DNA from: Phragmites australis
Lineage: Eukaryota > Streptophyta > Magnoliopsida > Poales > Poaceae
NCBI RefSeq assembly: GCF_958298935.1
Contig: NC_084943.1
Location: 10,530,001 to 10,594,000 of the forward strand
DNA: 64,000 nt
Direction of reading: 5' to 3'
This document shows positions 32,701 through 42,879 of the stretch, one piece after another; the first letter of the stretch is position 1, and each line of letters starts with the position of its first letter. Below the pieces are notes generated by a model. The model was not told where the DNA came from and did no database searches. It was given only the letters and a program-made list of their open reading frames with translations. A program made the position numbers and the translations under genes.

Positions 32701-33345
32701 AGTTTGCAAAGCCCATCACAAAATTACTGGAGAAAGGTCATGTTTAAATGGACACCTGCTTGTGAGGCAAGTTTTAAAGAGTTGAAGAAAAGATTAACAT
32801 ATGCGCCAATACTAGTCATGCCAGATACACAAAAGCCGTTCTCCATCTATTGTGACGCCTCTCGTCAAGGATTAGGATGTGTTCTTATGCAAGAAAGACC
32901 ATGTCGTAGCATATGCATCCAGGCAATTGAGGAAGCATGAAGAACACTACCCGACACATGATTTAGAGTTAGCCGCCGTGGTACATGCATTCAAGATATG
33001 GAGACACTATTTGTTCTTATGCAAGAAAGGCCATGTTGTAGCATATGCATCCAGGCAATTGAGGAAGCATGAAGAACACTACCCGACACATGATTTAGAG
33101 TTAGCCGCCGTGGTACATGCATTCAAGATATGAAGACACTATTTGATTGGAAAAAGGTGTGAGATATATTCGGATCATAAGAGTTTGAAGTAAGATTTAA
33201 TCAGCCAGATCCCAACCTCAGGCAGCAAAGATGGTCAGACCTTATCAAGGATTATGACTTGGGAATTAATTATCATGTCGAAAAGGTGAATGTAGTCGTC
33301 GATGCTTTGAGCAGAAAGACTTATCTCAGAATAATGACCGTGCAA
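32701..33345 (+). pseudogene. RNase H with in-frame 132-bp tandem duplication, Tekay-like
   Basis: [37 protein letters not shown] (first catalytic Asp), then a 44-residue segment ([37 protein letters not shown]) present twice in tandem at 32881-33012 and 33013-33144, then IYSDHKSLK-like, INYHVEKVNVVVDALSRK. The duplicated block holds the conserved Glu of [11 protein letters not shown] frameshift near 32910 brings the first copy into frame. Confidence 0.9.
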
Positions 33346-34045
33346 GATAGACGACCTTAGTTATGCAAAGAGTTTGTGAGACTCAATCTCGGACTGGTTA
33401 AAAACGCAGAAGCCGTGGTAATGGTAGTTGATTCAACTCTGGAACAAGAAATTTGTAAAGGACAACTCGAGAATGAGAAGATAAAGGAAATCAAGCAGTA
33501 TATTAAGGAGGGTAAAGCCCCAGGTTTTACTAAGATGGGAATGGAACGATATGGTTTGAGAAACGTATTTGCGTCCCAGATATTAAACCTATCAAGGAAA
33601 CTATACTTTTAGAAGCGCATGAGTTTCATATTCTATTCATCCTGGAAGCACCAAGGTGTATCAAGATCTTAAAGATCGGTATTGGTGGAATGGTATGAAG
33701 AGAGAGATTACTGAGTATGTAGCATTTTGTGACAGATGTTAGAGAGTCAAAGCTGAACATCAGAGACCAGCTGGACTGCTTCAACCTTTAAAGGTACCAG
33801 AATGGAAATGGAAGAAATTAGCATGGATTTTATCGTTGGATTGCCCTAAACTCAATCTAGATATGATTCTATTTGGGTTATAGTGGATCGATTGATGAAT
33901 GTTGCTAATTTCATCCCAGTCAAGACCACATACACAGGACCTAAACTTGTTGATTTGTATATCGCCCGAATTGTATGTTTGCATGGAGCATCCAAAAGGA
34001 TAGTGTCTGATAGAGGAAACTAGTTTACCTCTAGGTTTTGAACAA
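33346..34045 (+). pseudogene. integrase, Tekay-like, truncated
   Basis: Linker and N-terminal domain at 33400-33760 (EIKQYIKEGKAPGFTKMGME, then HPGSTKVYQDLK-like and FCDRCQRVKAEHQ in other frames). Core: ISMDFIVGLP, YDSIWVIVDRLMNVANFIPV, RIVSDRGN, FTSRF. The third catalytic residue (Glu) region is missing because the sequence changes to unrelated DNA at about 34045. Confidence 0.85.
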
Positions 34046-34089
34046 TCTATCATCAGATACAATCTACTCACGGGAGTAGCTTTGTGACG

Positions 34090-35340
34090 TACTCCAAGCT
34101 AACTTCCAGGGTATGTACATTCGCCTGGCACAAAAAAATGATCTTCACCTCTATCAATAGATGGCAAATGAAACCTTGCATGAGTTCATGCACCGCTTTA
34201 GCAATACCGAGAATACCATCCCCAAGATTGGCGACTATGATATCATCCAGGTGTTCACTCAAGGGGTTAAGAGCTGACGTTATGTTGAAGAAAATACCCA
34301 AAAATAAACCAAAATGGTTAAAGAGCTCATGTTGATCATCGACAAGTCTGCCAGGGTTGAATATGCGCTCCTCTACATTAAGGAAAATACTTAGGGCATC
34401 AAGCGTCTATAACCCAAGCTTGGTGGTGACATGGTCCAGAGCAAGCATGAGAAAAACACCAAGGGAGGTACCGGCAAGAAAGCCAACTCTGATGAGGTTT
34501 TTGCAGATCTACCTGATGTTCATCCCGATCAGCCTTTAGGTCCTTCCCAAGTTAGAAGCTTTACACCAGGCTGCGGCAAACGAGACAGGGAGCCTTGGTG
34601 CAACCTCCACCAAACCAACAACCACAACAATCCAATGATGGTCAAATCAGAGGTTGAAAAAAGTGGCTAAGGGAAAGAAGGGCTAGGTCACAACCCAAAA
34701 GTAGGGACTCCGACTCGGATGGTAGTAAGGATGGTACATACCCAATGTCTTTTCAGCCCGGCAAGCGAACAATCGACCACATGTTTGGTGGCTCTACGTC
34801 TTATGAGTCTAAGTGATGATGGCAAGAGAAATCATAGCCACTATCCCTAAGGGTTGTTATTCGTGAAATGGCCAGACACTGAAATCTCCTTAGGCCGAAA
34901 AGACTGCCCTGATAACTTTATACGGTCAGGCCACTTTCTGATAGTGGTCGAGCCTACGATAAACAACTACAGGGTTACCTTTTATCGATGGAGGTAGTTC
35001 CCTGTACATCCTCTTCACTAACGCACTCAAAGGAATGCAGATATCTTGGTTTGTCATCAAGCTAGTTACTCAAGCCTTCCATGGTATAGTACCCAGGTCT
35101 TCAGCCACCCCCATCGGCCACATATCACTACTCGTTACCTTCGGGAAGCATGACAATTTCCGAACAAAAAAATTATGTTTGATGGGGTCAATTTTGAGAC
35201 GACATACAATGCTATCTTAGGAAGATCTACACTTGCCAAATTCATGGTAGCCACGCAGTATGCTTACCAGTGCGTGAAGATCCTAGGACATGAGGGAGTC
35301 GTCACCATTCGGGGCTACACAAAAGTAGGTTTACATTGTG
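34090..35340 (+). pseudogene. gag-protease, Tat-like gypsy fragment
   Basis: Begins mid-capsid (ANFQGMYIRL, then ETLHEFMHRFSNTENTIPKI), then SKHEKNTKGGTGKKANSD, WCNLHQTNNHNNPMM, FVIKLVTQAFHGIV...TPIGHISLLVTFG (protease region). The ANFQG start is the same gag position as at 38565, so this is a separate copy from the downstream Tat 5' end. Many frameshifts. Confidence 0.75.
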
Positions 35341-35387
35341 AAAAATGAAGTTTAGATACAACCACATAGCATCAACCTGACAAGGAG

Positions 35388-35952
35388 ATGAAAAACCCGA
35401 TGCCAAAAGCCACCGTGAAGTCTCACGATGAAGTAAAATCGGTTCCCTTGGATCCGATGGGGCTATCAAAAGTCATATGGATCTGTTCTAAACTCCATCC
35501 CAAATTAGAACTCGCGCTCATCACTTTCCTCAGGGCAAGCAATGATGTGTTCACTTGGCAACCATCAAACATGCCCGGGATCCCCAGGGAAGTGGTTGAG
35601 CACAAATTAGCTATCCATCTCGATGCGAAGCTGGTTAAACAAAAGTTCTAATGATTCACACTCGATTGGAAAGAAGCTATTAAAGAGGAAATTGAAAGAC
35701 TCACCAAGGCAGGCTTTATTCGAGAAGTGGATCACCCTGAATGGCTCGTAAACCCTATTATGGTCAAAGAATCAAACGGCAAATGGAGAATGTGTGTCGA
35801 CTTCACAGACCACAATAAGGCCTGCCTTAAGTATGCATTTTCTCTACCACGAGTAGATCAGATGTCGATTTCACCTATGGCTGCGACTATCACCAGATTG
35901 TAGTTATCACCAGATTAGCATGAATCCAGAAGATGAGGAGAAAACCTCCTTT
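35388..35952 (+). pseudogene. reverse transcriptase N-terminus, Tat-like, interrupted
   Basis: ASNDVFTWQPSNMPGIPREV, VEHKLAIHLDAKLVKQKF, stop, EAIKEEIERLTKAGFIREV, HPEWLVNPIMVKESNGKWRM, CVDFTDHNKACLKYAFSLPR, then MNPEDEEKTSF, where the palm should begin. Instead CACTAC follows at 35953. The minus-strand relative at 10100 continues normally with ITPF. Confidence 0.85.
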
Positions 35953-36105
35953 CACTACGTAAGAAACCAACAAAGGAGACACCACATTAGTGACGGTTGC
36001 TTAACACGCATCACTAATGTCCTATTAGTGATGAGTCCAATAAGGACGCGTCACTAATGTCCCTTCTAATCAGGACCATATATAGACCCATCACTGATGA
36101 TAATA

Positions 36106-36390
36106 GTGACGGGTCATCCTAGGCCAGTCATTAGTGATGGCTCAAGCTGTGACTTGTCACTAATGATAAGGTAATTAGTGATGGGTCATCCTAGGCTAGT
36201 CATTAGTGATGGGTCAATTCGTGACCCGTCATTAATGATAAGGTCATCAGTGACAGGTCGTCCTAGGCCAGTTGTTAGTGATGGGTCACAACTTGATCCG
36301 TCATTAATGATCCACTCATTCGTGATGGGTTGTCCTATGCCAGTCATTAGTGATGGGTCAACTTGTAATCCGTCACTAATGATGGTATTT
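36106..36390. repeat. ~72-bp tandem repeat, four copies
   Basis: Units start near 36106, 36178, 36250 and 36322. Each has GGTC(A/G)TCCTAGGCCAGT-like, CATTAGTGATGGGTCA and a CCGTCA(C/T)TAATGAT end. Because the unit is a multiple of three, it yields a spurious repetitive frame at 36178-36450. Confidence 0.82.
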
Positions 36391-36429
36391 GCAAATATTT
36401 TTTATTTTTATTTTTTACTCATATTTTTT

Positions 36430-36730
36430 CTCACCTCAAAAGCACTATAATAGGAACCATTGTACATTTCTACTCAAGTTGATATAAGATGTGTCAGCTA
36501 TGGACACAAACGCGTGTTCCGAAAATGGTGCAGAAACTTCCAAGGACGAGACTCAATCTTCCAAGCCGTTTTTAGCCTTGAAAAATTCTCTGAATACGAC
36601 AGAGTCGGGGAGAAATACATGTAACTTTTTTTAAGATATCTGTAGAGTCAAAAAAACGTCAAAATCGGAGTCTGTATGCAAAAGTTTTGCCCGTTTTACC
36701 GAATGCAGTCCGGGTCACCAATCAAATTAT
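36430..36730. other. gypsy-leader-like sequence inside the CACTA-like segment
   Basis: 36490-36715 aligns in the same orientation with the family-2 leader at about 26175-26410 and 47180-47410: shared GAAACTT, ACTCAATCTTCC, AGCCG, AAAAATTCTC, TCGGGGAG, ATGTAACTTTTT, GGAGTCTGTATG and CCGTTTTACCGAA-type blocks. No coding. Confidence 0.6.
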
Positions 36731-36814
36731 AACTCTTGACAAAATTTGGCAAAATTAGTCATTAGTGATGGGTCACGGTTATGACGCATCACTAATGACC
36801 TTCAGCAAAAAAGG

Positions 36815-37112
36815 TTAAAAGGATAAAATATCCGGTGATAAGGCAAGAATCAGGACCTTGATACGAAGGGAACTCGATGACTTTAGCCCTATGTTAGACT
36901 TGATCCGATCTACTCCATGTAATAGGTTAGCCACATTGCCTGGACTCGAGTGAATACATATACATAATTGTCCACACAGGACGTAGAGTATTACTCCAAC
37001 CGAAGGCCCGAACCTGTGTACATCGCGTGTGCCTCGCTTCATATTCGATCTTTGATTCATGAAGGTAACCTCATTATTTTCCGGACACATTGTTAGGAAC
37101 AAATCCTCAACA
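36815..37112 (+). repeat. Tat-like 5' LTR (3' portion)
   Basis: Ends ...AATCCTCAACA directly before a Tat primer site. Contains AGGCCCGAACCTGTG, matching in reverse the LTR at 11930-11960. The left boundary is not defined; the upstream LTR part was probably lost or replaced by the CACTA-like segment. Confidence 0.68.
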
Positions 37113-37133
37113 GTTGGCGTGCCAGGTAGGGGG
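37113..37133 (+). promoter_or_regulatory. Tat-type primer binding site
   Basis: GTTGGCGTGCCAGGTAGGGG directly after the LTR. This non-Met primer motif is characteristic of grass Tat elements. Confidence 0.78.
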
Positions 37134-39075
37134 TTTCTGTTTTTTAGGATCGACTATGTCTTGGGTACACATTGGCACCAATTTCTCCAATGATGACTTC
37201 TACGAACACTTCAGGTCAACAACAATTACCCTCGAATTACTCCTAGCCAGATCGGAGATCACATTCAAAACTATGATCTTTGTTGGGACCATCAAGGTGA
37301 ACTGATCGCACTAGTATTATCGAGTCTAGAACGACATCTCAAGTGGGATCCTAAGGAGCCTAGTGTTCTCCAATGCATGGATACCAATAGCGACGAGGGT
37401 GATGACGACGACTCCACTGCCAGCCAGAGTAGCCAAACATATCAATTTGTGTTCATGGCTAGAGGAGATAATATCCCACCTGCTGACCCAATGTCGGTAG
37501 ATCCAACCGCCATGGTAAATAATGGCACAAAAATTCCTGAGGATCTAGCAATGGTAGCCCCCTCTCATGGTACCAGTGTTCCTGGCGATATGCTACCAGA
37601 GACATATGCAACTAGAGCCTTACATGTCCTTGACACAACACTCCATCGATGGACCGCAGGAAGTTAGATACCTCCTGGTCTTCAACGACGACTTCCGGTG
37701 GGCACACCTCCACCGCTAGCAGCTCAAACATCAAGGGATGAGCTCCCTCAGAATAGCAACCACGAAGCAACATCATCTTGACCATAGCCAAGTCGGGGCA
37801 GCGATGTTGTCAGCACTTTAGATACTAATGTCCAGGGAGCCCATCCGATTCTAAGATCTCTTCTACAGTTGGATCTAGCGAACTTGACCCCTATGATTAA
37901 CTAGGTCAGGACCCTACTCGATACGGCCCAGATCCAAGCTACTCGAGCAAACAATCCTAACAACTCTAGGCATCCCAGTCAACAAGGCACCAGCTTGAGG
38001 AGCCATAGACAAGGCATCCAAGGCAGGAAGCTCAGGTAATCGATCCCGAGCACCACTTTGCAAGTCAAACTATAATTTCCCTATTCATAGGTGCTGGAAC
38101 TAGGGATACCTAACGAATCACATTCCCCACAATCGGCTTGATCTACATATAGTGATAGATAACCACTGTGATGAATGCCATGAGGACGATCGCCATCATT
38201 ACAATCGCAGATCACTAGGACGAGATGATCAACATGACTCCCCTACTCAAAGGAACATGTGTGATAGTCCTCCCCCTTCTCCTCTTGAAGAATTCGATGG
38301 AGGCTGCAAAGCTTTTGTACACGAGCTTAGGTCGATACGATGCCCTAAAAGTTCAAGGTGGGACCAATCCAGAAGTATGATGGGTAGATCAACGCCAATG
38401 AGTGGTTACAGATCTATACCATGATTATTCGAGCAATGGACAGCAACAACAAGGTAATGGCCAATTATCTATTGACCACGCTCGATGGACGTACCATGTC
38501 CTGGTTGTTGAACCTAACTACTAACTCATCCCGAGCATGAGCCGAGTTGAAGGCTCAGTTTATAGCCAACTTCCAAGGCACATTCGAGTGCCCAAGAACA
38601 GAGAACGATCTCCATCAGCTGAACTATGGTGAGGACGAACCACTCCGAGATTTCATTCACTGGTTTAGTGATAGGCGTAACACGATCCTAGACATCTCCA
38701 ATGAGTTAGTCATCATCGCCTTCAAGAGAGGCATCCAGGATACAGATTTGCTTCGGAAGATGGTTACTCGAAAGATTCACATAGTCAAAGAGCTCTTCAA
38801 ATTAGCTGACAGGTGTGCAAAGTGAGCGGAAGCCCATGTACGCACCAAAAATCTTCAATCTGGCAAGGGCAAGTCTGAGTCCTTAAAGAACAGGGGGAAG
38901 AACAACAAACTTGATGCCAAGCGCAAGGCTCTAGATATGACCATACCTGTGGTCGACAGGAGCAAGTCATGCAACACTGGGGATAACAAAGGGCTGAGTT
39001 GAGGTGGTGGGAAGTGGTGTCCCATCCATCGGACCAGCCAACGTGACTTCGACGAACGTCATATCATCAGAAAGA
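37134..39075 (+). pseudogene. gag, Tat-like gypsy (second copy)
   Basis: NFSNDDFYEHFRSTT (37180), an acidic stretch TNSDEGDDDDSTASQSS (37380), SPTQRNMCDSPPPSPLEEF (38250), capsid AQFIANFQGTFECPRTENDL, LNYGEDEPLRDFIHWFSDRR, IIAFKRGIQDTDLLRKMVTR (38550-38825), then GKWCPIHRTSQRDFDE (39010-39050). Stops and frameshifts throughout. It ends against an oppositely oriented gypsy fragment at about 39080. Confidence 0.8.
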
Positions 39076-39099
39076 AAGTTGATGACTCTAATACATTTC

Positions 39100-40050
39100 C
39101 CTACTTCAAGAACTCAATCAAGGGCTTAGCGATCTTGGAGAAGATTTTGATTAATCGACGATAATAACCCACAAGTCCGAGAAAACTCTAGATGTCGGTG
39201 ACATTCTTGGTCTGCACCAAATTTAGCACATCCTGCACCTTGCTTGGGTCAACTGAGACACCATTTTTAGACAATACATGTCCCAGAAAAGCGACCTCCT
39301 TAAGATGGAACTTGCACTTGCTGAACTTGACATATAGTTGGTGATCTCGAAGGTAGCCAAGAACAACACGGAAGTGATCTGCATGCTCTTCCTTAATATT
39401 GGAGCACATAAGAATGTCATCGATGAAAACCACGACAAACTTGTCAAGTTCCTCCATGAACACAGTGTTTATCAAGTACATGTAGAACGCCGGGGCATTC
39501 GTCAAGCCAAAGGACATGACAATAAACTCATAAAGACCATAACAAATCGAAAAAGCCATCTTTGGAATATCCTTTGGTCGTACCTTGATTTGATGATAGC
39601 CCAGTCTTAGGTCAATCTTCGAGAAAACACAGGAGGCAGTCAACAGATCGAATAGAATAACGATCCTAGGAAGCGGTATTTATTCTTGACAGTGACCTCA
39701 TTCAGCGGGTGGTAATCAACACATATCCGCAAGGTACCATCCTTCTTCACAAAAAGTGCCGAGCATCCCCAAGGCGAGGAGCTCGGATGAATAAACCCCT
39801 TCTCTAGCAACTCCTTCAACTACTTCTTCAGTTTTGCCAATTCATTTGGCGGCATCTTGTAAGACCTCTTCAAAATTAGGGTCGTTCCAGGCAAGAGATC
39901 AATCGAGAATTCCATCGCTTGGTCGGGTGGCATCCTAGGCAACTCATCTAGAAAGACGTCAGGATCACACATCACTTGGATATTCATGAGATCTGTGGTG
40001 GTGACGATCTTAAGGGCATAAAGACAAGGATCGATGTCTTCAAGCTTCAA
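39100..40050 (-). pseudogene. reverse transcriptase, Tekay-like (minus)
   Basis: Reverse strand: 39820-40050 DVFLDELPRMPPDQAMEFSI, LLPGTTLILKRSYKMPPNEL; 39188-39643 [72 protein letters not shown]; then SFLGLVGYYRRLI at 39130-39185. FIDD is intact. A frameshift near 39650-39820. Confidence 0.86.
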
Positions 40051-41030
40051 ATGAGCTCGAGTGCTGAATAAACCATTAAGAGTGATAGTTCACTGAGCAC
40101 AATCCTCGACTGCCTTGTTCTTGGTGAGCCAATTCATTCCCAATATGATGTCTATCCCTTTGGAGTCCATCACTAACAAATTCGCACCAAAGAATGTGTC
40201 ATTAATAATAATTGATGCTCTGGGCACACATTGATTAATAAGAGTCTTAGCTCCGGTGCGTCTGTGAATAAGTTGTATGGGTGGTGCTAACTTTTAGCAT
40301 GTGCCGCATGTATAACTCGTTGCTATGAAACAGTGAGAAGCCCTAGAATAAAAAAGAACAACTTCAGGAGTGATGATAGAATTAAAACTCATACTCATCA
40401 TACCCATCAGTATGTTATCACCCTCATGAACTCCTTCGGTGGTGGTGTAGCAGACACGGCTACGCTTGGGGATGTGTGTAGCCTGGGAGGCTTGAGGAGT
40501 GGATTGAGCGGGTGGTGACCTTGAAGTGGTCACCATGGCTCCCAACTTCGGGTACGAGCATTCACATGCATAGTGGTAGACACGGCCATAGTTGTAGCAC
40601 AGTTCACACTCTGTACGAAACTGTGGGTCTTGTAGGTAGTCCTTGTGGGGCGGAGAAGGACTGACGCCACACCATCCACATCGGCCGTGGAGTAGTCTAG
40701 GTCGACATGTGAGATGGTGGAGGTTGATTCTCCGTGCGGGCGCGTTGAGAGCTCCCGCCCATGGAAGGCGATGAAACCCTCTTGCACTTTTTCTCTTCTT
40801 CGTGGTTCATTAACTTGAACTCCACTGTGAGCGAGGTGCTCACAAGCTTGTTGAAATTGGTGAACTCATGCACGATAGCCGGTCTTGCATCTTAGAGTTG
40901 AGGTTATTCACGAAGCGATATTGCTTCTGCTCATAAGTGTTGACCTCATCTTGAGCATACTCTGCAAGGTGGTTGAACTTCTGCACATACTCCATCACCG
41001 TTCTGCACCCTTACTTGAGGTCCATTTTTT
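40051..41030 (-). pseudogene. gag end and protease, Tekay-like (minus)
   Basis: Reverse strand: protease start VVLFYSRASHCFIATSY (about 40310-40380), where the active-site Asp of FDSGASH is Tyr; ILGMNWLTKNKAVEDC-like around 40090-40150; gag tail with a Cys/His region (40530-40787) and a capsid end NKLVSTSLTVEFKLMNHEE at 40800-40860. Frames are broken. The catalytic change means it could not have been active in its present form. Confidence 0.7.
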
Positions 41031-41356
41031 GCCCAACATTAACTCGCTACTCATGCAAACATACATAAGCATAATTTATCAAAATTTGACTTCATTCAAT
41101 TCAACACAAGGGTTCAATAAGCTTAGCTGCTTGCCACCTGCCTGATGCTACCCGCACAAAATTCACAGAAGTGGGGTGCCTCGGTGTTGCCCTCGCTTGC
41201 CTGAACTATCGGATCAATGCTCTATAAAAAAACCACAGGTGCAATGCATAAATAAATGAACAATGCAAAAAGGATGCATAAAATGCATGCTCAAGTAATA
41301 GTGGAGCACCGAGACTCGAAAACATTCGCAAAAGACTGCTAAGGGATTAGGGCTTC
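41031..41356. other. unassigned sequence left of family-2 insertion
   Basis: No gene. It continues, after removal of the family-2 element and one GCTTC copy, into 48828 onward. AT-rich with repeated ATGCATAAA motifs (41240-41300). Confidence 0.5.
41352..41356. repeat. target-site duplication GCTTC (left copy)
   Basis: GCTTC before TGATGGG at 41357, repeated at 48823-48827 after ...CTCATCA. Confidence 0.92.
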
Positions 41357-42265
41357 TGATGGGATTGTTGGCCTAATCTTCTGATAGGTAGCGATAAGTC
41401 GGTAGATGGAGAACTCGACGTTGATGATCCAAAGGCTTCGACCCGGACAGATCGTCTCCCTTGCAATCACTACACCACAGCTCCGTTGTTTATCAACCGT
41501 GTCACGCGGTTGACCTCGCCAAGAAGGCTCACACCCTGCAAGCGTATCGAGAACACAAGCAAAAACGTAGAAGATGCAATCTGAAATATTGAGAATAGAA
41601 TTCAAGCACTCGAAGTTGGGGTTTCACAAACACTTGCGGCGGCCTAGTCGGTCCGGAACAAGAGCGAAAATCTCACAATCTGTGTGTAGATTAATATCTA
41701 AGCAAAACCCAACCCTAATTGGGGCGGTGGCTACTGTATATAAGAGACTAAGGTCGGACAAGGAACCCTGGACGTGTCCCTAATGGACTCCAACACGTTA
41801 CACGGCCCAACAGGCCAAAAGATGGTGGCGCAGCACCCTGACAGATTCTGGATGTCCACTTGTTTCGACGATTCCTGTTGACTCAGAAAGAATTTGGACA
41901 TGGGACCAGTCCCGTTCGAAAGCCTATCTCCTTAGCTTTCCAACCATATGTAGAATGTAGAAAACGGAGTCCGTATGCGTTCTGGGCAATAATTTTAGTG
42001 CAGTCTGGTCCTGGACTCCGAAACGGACTCGAACTTGATTGGACCTCCACCTTGGCTTGGGCGCCCTTGTTGGTCTTCTCCCGTGTTCCTAAGTAACAAT
42101 ACATCATAATTATTCAGTAGCATCCCATCCTTATCAAAATATAAAGGAACACTAAGGAACGAGCTCACCTCATTATTTAGTTGACGTGCACGAGCTTGTG
42201 TCAATGGACCTATTGTTGGAGGAATACTCGGTGTGTGTGTATCCGAAAGAGTGATGTCCTCATCA
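41357..42265 (-). repeat. 3' LTR, family 2
   Basis: 909 bp, TGATGGGATTG... to ...CTCATCA, with TGATG/CATCA inverted ends. The same length as the 5' LTR at 47914-48822. The last ~90 pol codons lie inside it. Confidence 0.95.
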
Positions 42266-42879
42266 TCCTCCCCCTCTTGAATTGGAGTCATCCTCGATGC
42301 AATGTCATTTTCTTCTCCCAAGTAAGATTTCAAATCTGAAATGTTAAATGTGGGACTAACCCCATAATCTGCAGGCAACTCAAGCTTATATGCATTATTA
42401 TTGATCTTTTCCACAATTTTAAAAGGACCATCAGCTCGAGGCAGCAATTTAGACTTTCTCAAATCAGGAAACCTATCTTTGCGCAAATGTAAGCACACAA
42501 TATCACCAATTTCAAAAGTAATATGTTTCTGACCTTGGCTACCATAAGTTATATACTTCTCATTCATCTTTTCAATATTTTCCTTAGTCAACTCATGCAT
42601 TTTCAGAATCAAATCAGCACGTGTCTTAGCATCAAAATTCAATTTCTCGGATGTTGGTAAAGACAGCAAATCAATAGAGGCACGGGGATTAAAACCATAC
42701 ACTACCTGAAACGGACTTACCTTGGTGGTGGAGTGAACTGATCTGTTATAAGCGAACTCAATATGGGGTAGACACTCTTCCCACATCCTCAAATTTTTCT
42801 TCAACACAGCCCGCAACATGGTGGATAATGTGCAGTTCACAACCTCCATTTGTCTGTCGGTTTGAGGGTGACATGTCAT
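41995..42879 (-). pseudogene. integrase C-terminal part with LTR-encoded tail, family 2
   Basis: 294 codons open. Order: TCHPQTDRQMEVVNCTLSTM (integrase core end with catalytic Glu), NLRMWEECLPHIEFAYNRSV, VYGFNPRASIDLLSLP, SKLLPRADGPFKIVEKINNN, AYKLELPADYGVSPTFNISD, LKSYLGEENDIASR, then from 42265 inside the LTR DITLSDTHTPSIPPTIGPLT, QARARQLNNEVSSFLS, and a short tail to the stop at 41995. The C-terminal end is in the place where CRM elements carry a targeting motif; function here is inferred. Confidence 0.92.
42266..42279 (-). promoter_or_regulatory. polypurine tract, family 2
   Basis: Minus strand reads CAAGAGGGGGAGGA next to the 3' LTR. It lies inside the pol frame (encodes QEGEDD). Confidence 0.9.

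Larger units (their letters stand above)
31794..34045 (+). mobile_element. Tekay/Del-like Ty3/gypsy element, 3' part
   Basis: Continuation of 19475-21001 after the copia insertion: linker, RT, RNase H, partial integrase. Truncated inside the integrase core. No 3' LTR; Tat sequence starts by about 34090. Confidence 0.83.
35953..36790. mobile_element. CACTA-like transposon segment (one terminus seen)
   Basis: Starts CACTACGTAAGAAACC within the Tat RT, followed by dense ATTAGTGACGG / CATCACTAATG motifs in both orientations, as in subterminal repeats of CACTA elements. Similar motifs close the segment at 36752-36802 (CATTAGTGATGGGTCAC, CATCACTAATGACC). A matching right-hand TAGTG terminus and 3-bp duplication were not found, so the right boundary is uncertain. 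No transposase coding. Confidence 0.6.
39090..41030 (-). mobile_element. Tekay-like gypsy fragment, minus strand
   Basis: gag end, protease, linker and RT on the minus strand; RNase H and integrase are missing to the left, where plus-strand Tat gag abuts. Neither LTR can be delimited. It resembles, but is not the same copy as, the element at 19475-34045. Confidence 0.75.

Noticed and set aside
36178..36450. 91-codon frame with a regular ~24-residue repeat (SDGS...DPSLM)
   Set aside because: It is the translation of a ~72-bp tandem DNA repeat in a CACTA-like subterminal region; the repeat unit being divisible by three explains the open frame.
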